From contig JBBDXA010000179.1 in NCBI GenBank assembly GCA_040902585.1, positions 1 to 19,557 of the forward strand: a stretch of 19,557 nucleotides of DNA, written 5' to 3'. The notes under the pieces are model-generated. The model saw only the letters and a program-made list of their open reading frames with translations. It did not search any database and had not been told where the DNA came from. This DNA is from JBBDXA01 sp040902585. GTDB taxonomy: Bacteria > Planctomycetota > Phycisphaerae > Phycisphaerales > Phycisphaeraceae. The position numbers and the translations under genes were made by a program. Shown piece after piece: positions 6,886 through 13,310 of this stretch (the stretch's first letter is position 1; each line of letters opens with the position of its first letter).

Positions 6886-8295
6886 TTATGCCGTCGTGCT
6901 TGCGTCCTTGATTTCGTAACCGGGACGCTGGGCGCGCTTCTGCCAGCCGTTGGCTTCCTTGTCGTCCACCATTTCTTCCTTGGTCGGGTTCCACACCAGC
7001 TTGCGGTCCAGGCGGATCGCGATGTTCGCCAGGTGGCACGTCGTAAGAATCCGATGATGGCTCCACACATCCGACACCGGCTCCTTACGGCTCTTGATGC
7101 AGTTCAAAAAGTTCACGTAGTGATCCGTCGGATCCTGATCCTTATAGAGCTTCACCAGGTCTTCGGGCTTGAGCGGGTTCTCAGCCTTGAGCAGTTCCTG
7201 ATTGTCATCCTTGTTCAAAGGCTTGCCGCTGAAGGCACCGATGCGCTTGCCGCGGTTGACGAAGATGGTGCCGCGTTCGCCTTCGAAGGTGATGCCGTTT
7301 TCCGTGTCATCGCGCAGGACCATTTCGGTGCCGCCGTCGAACTTGCAGGTGATGTTGAACGCGGTCGCGGTGGTGTACCCGTTGTAGATGTTCTGGTGCG
7401 TCGCGGTGCCCTGGATTTCGTAGGGACCGGATTTTTCCATGCCGATGCCCCACTGGGCGATATCGACGTGGTGCGCGCCCCAGTCGGTCATCTTGCCGCC
7501 GGAGTAGTCGTACCACCAGCGGAACTGGTAGTGACATTTCTTGTCGATGTAAGGCACCTGCTGGACCTGGCCCTGCCAGCGTTCCCAGTCGAGACCGGCA
7601 GGCGGCTGCGATTCCTTGAAGGGCCCGCCTTTGTCGCCGCCGCCGATGGCGCAGGTGACCTTCTTGATCTTGCCGATGTGTCCGCCGCGCACGAGAGCGA
7701 CCGCTTCCTGGAACTGTCGGCCGCTGCGCTGCTGCGTGCCCACCTGGAACACGCGGCCCGTTTCCTTCACCACCCGCGCGATCAACTTGCCTTCATCAAT
7801 CGTCAGCGTCAGCGGCTTCTCGCAGTACACATCCTTGCCACTGCGAAGGGCTTCGATGGCGTTCTTCGTATGCCAGTGGTCCGGCGTGGTGATGACCACC
7901 GCGTTGATGTCCTTGCGGGCGATGATCTCTTCATAAAACTTCGTCGTCGCGCAGTCTTCGCCGCGGCCGAGCTTCTTGTTCTTTTCGATGATGGTGTTCT
8001 TCGCCTGGGCGAGATGCTTTTCATCGACATCGCACGCGGCAACCGCCTGCACATTCGGCCGACCCGTCAGGCCGTTGACATGCGCCATACCGCGCGAACC
8101 GGTGCCGATGAAGCCGAGCACGATGCGCTCGCTGGGCGGCTCAGTGCTGTCCTGACCGAAGACCGTGGCGGGCACGATGGTCGGCGCGGCAATCGCTGCG
8201 CCGGCGGCGGCGGAGACCTTCATGAAGTTGCGGCGGGACAGGTTCATCGATGAGGTCGGCTTAACGGGTTTACCGGGGGTGGCGGGGGTGGACAT
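6886..8295 (-). CDS. Tat-exported Gfo/Idh/MocA family NAD(P)-dependent oxidoreductase
   Basis: 469 aa from the ATG at 8295, which has GGAGA and a 6-nt spacer. The frame is open to 8340, but that extension lacks such a site. A twin-arginine signal is present at about residues 19-48 (SRRNFMK, then AAAGAAIAAPTIV), so the folded enzyme is probably exported. The Rossmann motif follows (VLGFIGTGSRGMAHVNGL), then AACDVDEKHL, and the family's conserved EKPLTLTIDEGKLI with the catalytic-region Lys. The C-terminal domain has WWYDYSGGKMTDWGAHHVDIAQWG, typical of planctomycete and Bacteroidetes enzymes acting on sugars. The precise substrate is unknown. It is first in a same-strand series with the DUF433 and ThuA/PVC genes, a grouping that fits exported polysaccharide breakdown. 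Confidence 0.9.
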   Translation of the reverse strand: MSTPATPGKPVKPTSSMNLSRRNFMKVSAAAGAAIAAPTIVPATVFGQDSTEPPSERIVLGFIGTGSRGMAHVNGLTGRPNVQAVAACDVDEKHLAQAKNTIIEKNKKLGRGEDCATTKFYEEIIARKDINAVVITTPDHWHTKNAIEALRSGKDVYCEKPLTLTIDEGKLIARVVKETGRVFQVGTQQRSGRQFQEAVALVRGGHIGKIKKVTCAIGGGDKGGPFKESQPPAGLDWERWQGQVQQVPYIDKKCHYQFRWWYDYSGGKMTDWGAHHVDIAQWGIGMEKSGPYEIQGTATHQNIYNGYTTATAFNITCKFDGGTEMVLRDDTENGITFEGERGTIFVNRGKRIGAFSGKPLNKDDNQELLKAENPLKPEDLVKLYKDQDPTDHYVNFLNCIKSRKEPVSDVWSHHRILTTCHLANIAIRLDRKLVWNPTKEEMVDDKEANGWQKRAQRPGYEIKDASTTA

Positions 8296-8616
8296 CAATC
8301 GTCTCCAAAAGGGGAATTCAAAAAACCAGGCCGGCTGCACTCGCCTCGCGACGACCCGCAGGCCGGGACAACCCCACCATCATAGCGATTAGCGTAGGTT
8401 TCCCCGCAACCGGGGACCATGTGATTGGTTCCGATGTGCATGAGGTTTTTGACAGACCCGCTGGGGTGCCTAGGCCAGACTCGGGGTGCCCCCGCACGTT
8501 CGAGGCTCGGCCAGAAGTCCCGTGCGAAGGCCGACACATGCGAAAACCGATCCCTGCCACCGCGGTAGAATGCAGCTAGCCGACGAGTCGCTGGGTTATA
8601 CAGTCAGGGTGACTCC
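8296..8616. other. Intergenic region between divergent genes
   Basis: 321 bp between the oxidoreductase (-) and the unrecognised gene (+). It must hold both promoters, but I see no convincing sigma70-type pair. TTGACA occurs at 8449-8454 on the plus strand with a poor -10 partner, and TATGAT on the minus strand (8379-8384) lacks a good -35. A small CCCCG/CGGGG hairpin lies near 8402-8415. GGGGTGCC occurs twice near 8464-8489. No RNA gene was recognised. Confidence 0.5.
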
Positions 8617-9135
8617 ATGAAGTGGAAGCCTTCGACATATGTCCTTGAGCTTAGCGCGTTGATCGAAAGTGGCGTTGCCAAGTTCCTTTCAGAACATCCT
8701 CGCACCGAGGTGTTCAGCACAACGGTTTATACAGGGTTATCCAGTTGCCGGAGTCACTTGGCATTCGATACATTTGCGAATGCAAAGCGCGTTCTGGCCA
8801 AAGTAAAGAAACGTCACGCCTCGTACCAGGGAGATCGTGATTGGAACTCCGCAGAGTTTAAGGTTCCGTGCTTCCACGAGGTGCAACACCACAGCATTCC
8901 CGAGCACTGGGAGTCAGACACGGGTGGCGATTGCGAGAATGAGATCATCCCCGCCGCGATCAGCGCGGTCGGTTCAATGTTGTCGTGTTTTGAGAAACTG
9001 AAACTGCATCCAAAGGCGTGCGTGATCATCGCGGCATGGAGTGACGACGTGGACTACTTGTGGTTCCGCCGTCGCCGACAATGGCGGCGAGGGAAGGTGA
9101 TCTACGGCGGTCTGCTTCTGGACCTGGGCTCGTGA
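8617..9135 (+). CDS. Hypothetical protein, possibly DUF4303-like
   Basis: 172 aa from the ATG at 8617; no strong Shine-Dalgarno site is visible. The protein is soluble with no signal peptide. The pattern of an N-terminal helix (STYVLELSALIESGVAKFLSE), two strands (EVFSTTVYTGLSSC, SHLAFDTFANAKRVL), a central W (DRDWNSAEFKVP) and a C-terminal helix plus strand (KACVIIAAWSDD) loosely recalls the DUF4303 / immunity-like fold. The similarity is weak and I do not claim the family. Base composition is visibly less GC-rich and codon choice more mixed than in the neighbours, which fits recent acquisition. The gene is monocistronic, lying between a divergent oxidoreductase and gyrA. Confidence 0.65.
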   Translation: MKWKPSTYVLELSALIESGVAKFLSEHPRTEVFSTTVYTGLSSCRSHLAFDTFANAKRVLAKVKKRHASYQGDRDWNSAEFKVPCFHEVQHHSIPEHWESDTGGDCENEIIPAAISAVGSMLSCFEKLKLHPKACVIIAAWSDDVDYLWFRRRRQWRRGKVIYGGLLLDLGS

Positions 9136-9178
9136 TCACACAATGATCACGGGCACCCGCCCGGCCGGTGAACCGGCC
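9131..9178 (+). terminator. Two tandem hairpins at the end of the hypothetical gene
   Basis: CGTGATCA (9131-9138) pairs perfectly with TGATCACG (9144-9151) around CACAA, and the stem contains the TGA stop codon at 9133-9135. A second perfect stem, GGCCGG/CCGGCC around TGAA, lies at 9163-9178. There is no T tract, so this may be a 3'-end stabiliser rather than an intrinsic terminator. Confidence 0.35.
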
Positions 9179-9205
9179 TCGCCGATGGCGGTACAAACTT
9201 AGCGT

Positions 9206-9234
9206 TTGAAAGTACGCCCGTTCTGGATTATCTT
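9206..9234 (+). promoter_or_regulatory. Candidate sigma70-type promoter for the gyrA operon
   Basis: TTGAAA (9206-9211) and TATCTT (9229-9234) are 17 bp apart, giving a leader of about 75 nt before the gyrA start. The -35 overlaps a CAAAC/GTTTG hairpin with loop TTAGC at about 9193-9209. This is pattern matching only. Confidence 0.35.
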
Positions 9235-9316
9235 CCCTTTCATCGCCCGGCAACGGATTCGCCGCGCCGTTTACCTATTTTTTCGCCTCTTTTCATGCAT
9301 GCCAGGGAGGGCCGCG

Positions 9317-11917
9317 TTGGCCAAGCGACGCCGTAAAAAGGACTCAAAAGACAACGACACCAGCCTGTTCACAGGCGGCGGCGGTTCATCAGGCGACGGC
9401 GGCACCGGAGGCAACGGCGGCGATGTCTACGGCGGCGAGGGCGAAGCCGGCGACAGCACCGTCCCTCTGCACGAAGCCGCCCGCTCGCGTTACCTCAACT
9501 ACGCTCTCTCCGTCATCACCAGCCGCGCCCTGCCTGATGTGCGCGATGGTCTCAAGCCCGTGCAGCGCCGCATCCTGTTCACCATGTGGCAGGCGGGGCT
9601 CACCTTCGACGCGAAGCATAAAAAGAGCGCCAAGGTCGTCGGCGATGTGCTGGGCAGCTATCACCCGCATGGTGACTCCTCCGTGTACGACGCCCTCGTG
9701 CGCATGGCGCAGCCTTGGGTCATGCGCGCTCCGCTCATCGACGGATCAGGCAACTTCGGCTCCATGGACGGCGACCCGGCCGCGGCCTACCGGTACACCG
9801 AGTGTCGCCTTTCGCGCATCGCCGATGAACTGCTCAGCGAGATCAACCAGGACACCGTCACCTTCCGCGACAACTACGATGGCACGCGCCAGGAACCCGT
9901 CGTCCTGCCCGCACGCATCCCGCACACGCTGCTCAACGGCTCCACCGGCATCGCCGTCGGCATGGCGACCAACATTCCGCCGCACAACCTTGGCGAGCTT
10001 TGCAGGGCGCTCCTGAAGCTTTTGGAAAATCCGGAGCTCGATGATTATCAGCTCGTCGCCAACGACGGCGTGCAGGGGCCCGACTTTCCCACGGGCGGAC
10101 AGGTGCTCAACACGCGGGCGGAGCTGCGCGAAATCTACAAAACAGGCTCCGGTTCGATTCGTCTGCGCGGCACGTGGGAAGCCGGAGCCGTCGGTCGCGG
10201 AAGTAAAAAAATCAACATCACCAGCGTGCCTTACGGCACCAACAAGGCTGCGCTCGTCGAGGAGATCGGAAACATCGTCATCAGCCGCAAGCTGCCGCAC
10301 CTCAACGATGTGAAAGACATCAGCACCACCGATGTGCGCATCGAGCTGGACCTGAAGCGCGAAGCCGACGAGCAGATGGTGATGGCGTATCTCTTCAAAC
10401 ACACGGGGCTGGCGTCGAACTTCGCCGTGAATCTGACCTGCCTGGTGCCCACGGAAAACCCCTACATCGGTCGGCCCGAACGCATCGGCCTGAAGCAAAT
10501 CCTCTGGCACTTCCTGCACTTCAGGCTCGATGTCGTCACCCGCAGGCTCGCCCATGAACTGCGCCAGCTTCAGCGCCGCATTCACCTGCTCGAAGGCTTC
10601 GCGCTGGTGTTCGATGCCTTGGATGAGATCATCAAAATCATCCGCAAATCCGAAGGCAAAGCGGACGCGGCTGAGAAGATCATGGCGCGGTTCAAACTCG
10701 ACGCGGACCAGACCGATGCGATTCTCGAACTGAAACTCTATCGCCTGGCGCGGCTGGAAATCCTCGTCATTCAGGAAGAGTTGAAAGAGAAGAAAAAGCG
10801 CGCGAAGGAAATCCAGAAGCTGCTCGATGAAGACGCGACGGGCAACTTCGAGGCCGGCCGCTGGGCGATCGTGCGCGATGAGATCAAGGAGATCATCGAG
10901 AAGTACGTCAAGGGTGACCCGTTCCACGGCAAGCGGCGAACGCTGATCGAAGAAGTGACCGATGAGCCGACGTTCAGCGCGGATGACTTCATCATCGCTG
11001 AGGACAATCAGGTGATCGTCACCCGCGACGGCTGGGTGAAAAGACAGAAAGACATTCGCGATCCTTCAACCACCCGCCTGCGCGAAGGTGACAGCGTACT
11101 CACCGCCGAGGCAGGCTCTACCCGCGCGACGATGGTGTTCATGTCCAGTTTTGGCGTGGCGTACTCCTGTCGCATCATCGATGTGCCCGCTTCGACCGGC
11201 CACGGCGAACCGATTCAGAAACTGTTCAAACTCAAGGACGGCGAGCGCATCATCGCCGCGTACAGTCTCGACCCGCGCAGCATTGGTGATATCGGTTCCA
11301 TCGCCGCAGGCGAGGGGGCTTCAGCCCCCGGGGAAGGGCCTGAGGAAGGGACGAAGGGGAAGAAGAAAGTCGAAGAAGAAGAAGATGCCGCCGACACGAC
11401 TCTGACAATTCCCCCTGTCCATGCCGTCGCCGCGACGAGCGATGGTTACGCCCTGCGCTTCAGTCTCGCGCCGTTCATCGAACCGAGCACGCGATCAGGC
11501 CGCAAGTTTGCAAGACCTCGCGCAGGCCAGGAAGTCGTGAACGTCGAAGTCATCCGCGGCGACGAAACCCTCATCGCCGCCAGCCGCAGTGCCCGCGCGA
11601 CCCTCTGCCCCGCAACCGAAGTCAACTTCCTCGGCAGCGCGGGCAAGGGCGTCATCCTGATGAAACTCGCCAAGGATGATCAGCTCATCGGCTTCATCGC
11701 CGCGAGCGACGACCGCGACACGCTGGAGATCGAAACCAGCATGGGCGGCACGCAGCGCATCAACACGGCGAAGTACGAAGTGAGCGGTCGCGGCGGCAAG
11801 GGTCGCGAGATCATCAAGCGCGGCCAGTTCCTGCGCGTCGTGCCCCAGCCGCCGAGCGTGCCGGCGCTGATTGAAAGTGATGACCCGCCGAACACCGAAG
11901 GCAAGGAGCACTCATGA
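9317..11917 (+). CDS. gyrA: DNA gyrase / topoisomerase IV subunit A
   Basis: 866 aa from the TTG at 9317, chosen because GGAGG lies 6 nt upstream and the product begins MAKRRRKKD. The in-frame ATG at 9299 has no ribosome binding site. A Gly-rich low-complexity stretch (about 17-45) precedes the breakage-reunion domain (YLNYALSVITSRALPDVRDG). Catalytic Tyr is Y160 in RYTE with R159. The quinolone-pocket positions read GDSSVYD, with S121 and D125 matching E. coli S83 and D87. A coiled-coil and DNA-gate region follows, then a beta-pinwheel C-terminal domain. The GyrA box is missing at its usual place at the start of the pinwheel; a degenerate copy, SGRGGKG, lies near the end (823-829). Gyrase versus topoisomerase IV cannot be decided. 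It partners the gyrB-like gene downstream and its stop overlaps the next gene (ATGA). Confidence 0.93.
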   Translation: MAKRRRKKDSKDNDTSLFTGGGGSSGDGGTGGNGGDVYGGEGEAGDSTVPLHEAARSRYLNYALSVITSRALPDVRDGLKPVQRRILFTMWQAGLTFDAKHKKSAKVVGDVLGSYHPHGDSSVYDALVRMAQPWVMRAPLIDGSGNFGSMDGDPAAAYRYTECRLSRIADELLSEINQDTVTFRDNYDGTRQEPVVLPARIPHTLLNGSTGIAVGMATNIPPHNLGELCRALLKLLENPELDDYQLVANDGVQGPDFPTGGQVLNTRAELREIYKTGSGSIRLRGTWEAGAVGRGSKKINITSVPYGTNKAALVEEIGNIVISRKLPHLNDVKDISTTDVRIELDLKREADEQMVMAYLFKHTGLASNFAVNLTCLVPTENPYIGRPERIGLKQILWHFLHFRLDVVTRRLAHELRQLQRRIHLLEGFALVFDALDEIIKIIRKSEGKADAAEKIMARFKLDADQTDAILELKLYRLARLEILVIQEELKEKKKRAKEIQKLLDEDATGNFEAGRWAIVRDEIKEIIEKYVKGDPFHGKRRTLIEEVTDEPTFSADDFIIAEDNQVIVTRDGWVKRQKDIRDPSTTRLREGDSVLTAEAGSTRATMVFMSSFGVAYSCRIIDVPASTGHGEPIQKLFKLKDGERIIAAYSLDPRSIGDIGSIAAGEGASAPGEGPEEGTKGKKKVEEEEDAADTTLTIPPVHAVAATSDGYALRFSLAPFIEPSTRSGRKFARPRAGQEVVNVEVIRGDETLIAASRSARATLCPATEVNFLGSAGKGVILMKLAKDDQLIGFIAASDDRDTLEIETSMGGTQRINTAKYEVSGRGGKGREIIKRGQFLRVVPQPPSVPALIESDDPPNTEGKEHS
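11314..11329. repeat. Palindrome inside the gyrA C-terminal domain
   Basis: GGGGGCT pairs with AGCCCCC around a TC loop. It encodes part of a charged low-complexity insert (GEGASAPGEGPEEG, then KGKKKVEEEEDAAD, about residues 660-695) between two pinwheel blades. The element looks like a small palindromic insertion followed by a purine-rich low-complexity tract. Confidence 0.6.
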
Positions 11918-12201
11918 ACCGCCTTTTGCGTGCGATTCAAGATGCCGTGCGCCAAGGCCGCGTCGAGATCGCCGACCACGCGCTCGAGCGATTCCTCGAA
12001 CGTGATGTTGATATTGAGGAGACGATTGAAGGCGTGCAGCAGGCTACACTGCTGGAAGACTACTCTGTGACCCGGCAGGAACCGCGCATTCTCGTCGCAC
12101 AACGGGAAAGCAGTGGTCGAGTCATTCACGTGGTATGGGAAGCGCCCACGGACACGACCCCCGATGCCGTTATCGTCACTGTCATCCGACCCCAGAGGTG
12201 A
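11914..12201 (+). CDS. DUF4258 domain protein (toxin-like)
   Basis: 95 aa. The ATG overlaps the gyrA stop as ATGA, so translation is probably coupled. The DUF4258 layout is visible: EIADHALERFLERDVDIEETIEGVQ (the H...R...R helix), then EPRILVAQRESSGRVIHVVWE and a closing strand VIVTVIRPQ. DUF4258 proteins resemble small RelE/BrnT-like folds and are commonly considered toxin components, but activity is rarely shown. The next gene starts 3 nt later and fits the usual partner. Being co-transcribed with gyrA is noteworthy for a putative toxin. Confidence 0.8.
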   Translation: MNRLLRAIQDAVRQGRVEIADHALERFLERDVDIEETIEGVQQATLLEDYSVTRQEPRILVAQRESSGRVIHVVWEAPTDTTPDAVIVTVIRPQR

Positions 12202-12204
12202 TTC

Positions 12205-12432
12205 ATGGCCCGAACCAGTGAGCAGAGCGTCAAACGCATCCGCATCGGCGATTATCTGGCCGAGGTGCCGGTCGAGTTTCACTATGACGACGGCAAGGAT
12301 TACAGCCCGACGCTGTCGGCCGCGGATGCGTTGCGCGTGGAGCGTGTGTTCAAGGCGCTCAAACGCGGGGATATCGCGGCCGCCGCTATCGACGCCAGTG
12401 TGTATCGGCTGACACCGGTGTCCGCCGCGTGA
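12205..12432 (+). CDS. Probable partner (antitoxin-like) of the DUF4258 protein
   Basis: 75 aa starting 3 nt after the DUF4258 stop, with AGAGG just upstream. The sequence (KRIRIGDYLAEVPVEFHYDDG, then YSPTLSAADALRVERVFKAL, then KRGDIAAAAIDASVYRLTPV) resembles small conserved proteins I recall downstream of DUF4258 genes. They have a strand-rich N-terminus and a helical C-terminus ending in a YxLTPV strand. No DNA-binding motif is evident. The antitoxin role is inferred from gene order alone. Confidence 0.65.
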   Translation: MARTSEQSVKRIRIGDYLAEVPVEFHYDDGKDYSPTLSAADALRVERVFKALKRGDIAAAAIDASVYRLTPVSAA

Positions 12433-12483
12433 GATTCGTTCCACTGTTGATTTTTGCAGCCTTGCGACCTCTGGAGATACACA

Positions 12484-12708
12484 ATGTCCGGCAAAGTCAG
12501 CGTCATCATCGAAAAAGACGAGCACGGCTACTACGCCTTCGCGCCGGAACTCGACGGATGCCAGACTCAGGGCGATACGCTCGAAGAGGTCATGGCGAAC
12601 ATGCGCGAAGCGGTCGAACTGTATCTGGAAACACTCGATGAGAACGATCGCCGCGAACTCATCAGTCACGAGATATTGACCACCTCAATGGAGGTCACGG
12701 TTGGCTAA
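12484..12708 (+). CDS. hicB: HicB-type antitoxin, short form
   Basis: 74 aa from the ATG at 12484, with TGGAGA and a 6-nt spacer. The HicB partial RNase H-like fold is clear: VSVIIEKDEHGYYAFAPELD, then GCQTQGDTLEEVMANMREAVELYLE. The protein stops before any helix-turn-helix or ribbon-helix-helix DNA-binding domain, so autoregulation would need another factor or operate through the complex. It neutralises the HicA RNase encoded immediately downstream with an 8-bp overlap, which is the common hicBA order. Confidence 0.88.
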   Translation: MSGKVSVIIEKDEHGYYAFAPELDGCQTQGDTLEEVMANMREAVELYLETLDENDRRELISHEILTTSMEVTVG

Positions 12709-12898
12709 AGCGCCGCGATGGACCGCGGAGGATGCCCAGCGCGAACTGTTCCGCGCCGGCTTCGCATTGACGCGCAGCAAGGGAAGCCATCGCATCTATA
12801 TGAAAGATCAGGTGCGGGTCGTGGTGCCGTATCACGCGGGCAAGACGCTTCATCCGAAGATCGTAAGGCAGGTACTCCGTGCGATTGAATCAACTTGA
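12701..12898 (+). CDS. hicA: HicA-type mRNA interferase toxin
   Basis: 65 aa starting at a TTG (12701) with GGAGG at 12690-12694 and a 6-nt spacer. The start overlaps hicB by 8 bp, giving translational coupling. The double-stranded RNA-binding-like HicA fold is seen: WTAEDAQRELFRAGFALTRS, then GSHRIYMKDQVRVVVPYH, then LHPKIVRQVLRAI. The active-site histidine of the family is in GSHRIY, so the toxin appears intact. It is a ribosome-independent mRNA endonuclease by family. Its stop codon ends 1 nt from the 3' end of the opposite-strand tRNA-like gene. Confidence 0.88.
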   Translation: MAKAPRWTAEDAQRELFRAGFALTRSKGSHRIYMKDQVRVVVPYHAGKTLHPKIVRQVLRAIEST

Positions 12899-12899
12899 A

Positions 12900-13002
12900 T
12901 GCGCCCGGTGGGACTCGAACCCACAACCAGCCCCTTATCAGGGGCGTGCCGTGAAGGCGACGGGATATAAATCCGCTGCTCTGCCAGTTGAGCTACGGGC
13001 GC
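12900..13002 (-). tRNA. Oversized tRNA-like gene, isotype unclear (Ile-type loops)
   Basis: 103 nt including the discriminator A at 12900; CCA is not encoded. The acceptor GCGCCCG/CGGGCGC, D arm GCTC/GAGC with GG in the loop, and T arm GTGGG/CCCAC with TTCGAGT are perfect. The piece between D and T arms is 32 nt longer than in a normal class I tRNA. Two Ile-like anticodon loops can be read: TTTATAT (UAU) with stem GCGGA/CCCGT containing an A-C mismatch, and CTGATAA (GAU) flanked by CCC/GGG. The whole segment tiles into three hairpins: GGAT-TTAT-ATCC, a bulged CGTCGCC/GGCACG, and CCCC-TGATAA-GGGG. It could be an insertion-bearing tRNA, a pseudogene or a tRNA-derived RNA. Confidence 0.65.
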
Positions 13003-13196
13003 AATGGATCGTGGCGCCAAGCAGTCAGCGGGTTATATAGAAGGGCGTCACGGTGGAATTATCGCGTGTCTCACCATGAAGTCAACAAACAACATGCAAC
13101 CGCTGCACTAGTCGCATCGCGCTAATCTCCTAGAAACCAAGGCAAATATCCCGTTTGGTCACATAAAGCAAAAACAACCGAAACAAACGCTCTCCC

Positions 13197-13231
13197 GTCG
13201 ATGTATCCCTTAATAGATACGACGCATCGAC
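13197..13231 (+). promoter_or_regulatory. Stem-loop in the gyrB leader
   Basis: GTCGATG (13197-13203) pairs with CATCGAC (13225-13231), and TATC (13204-13207) with GATA (13216-13219) around CCTTAATA. A 5-nt CGACG bulge lies on the 3' side. The structure ends 40 nt before the leader-ORF start. The surrounding 13003-13260 is AT-rich for this window and carries no other gene, so the gyrB promoter probably lies there, but I see no clear -35/-10 pair. Confidence 0.45.
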
Positions 13232-13271
13232 AAAGGTGCAAGAACGATAACCACCTTGAAAGGAGAGCATC

Positions 13272-13310
13272 ATGCCGACTTACGAACGCAGAAAACGCAA
13301 ACCCAAATGA
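13272..13310 (+). CDS. 12-codon basic leader ORF overlapping the gyrB start
   Basis: The ORF encodes MPTYERRKRKPK and ends with TGA overlapping the gyrB ATG as ATGA (13307-13310). It has the best ribosome binding site in the region, AAGGAGAG at about 13260-13267 with a short spacer, whereas gyrB itself has no Shine-Dalgarno site directly upstream. The likely reading is that ribosomes load here and reinitiate at gyrB. Half of the residues are Arg or Lys. Confidence 0.5.
   Translation: MPTYERRKRKPK

Noticed and set aside
7033..8253. 406-aa ORF on the plus strand
   Set aside because: It is antisense to the Gfo/Idh/MocA gene, which has a clear Tat signal and family motifs.
8461..8492. GGGGTGCC direct repeat as a fourth REP family
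   Set aside because: There are only two short copies with no inverted partner or good hairpin; it may be a remnant but is not supported.
9746..10927. 393-aa ORF on the minus strand
   Set aside because: It is antisense to the conserved catalytic part of gyrA.
12900..13002. Calling a confident tRNA-Ile(GAT) or tRNA-Ile(TAT)
   Set aside because: Both loops are visible, but neither sits in a proper 5-bp stem with a 7-nt loop, so the isotype is left open.
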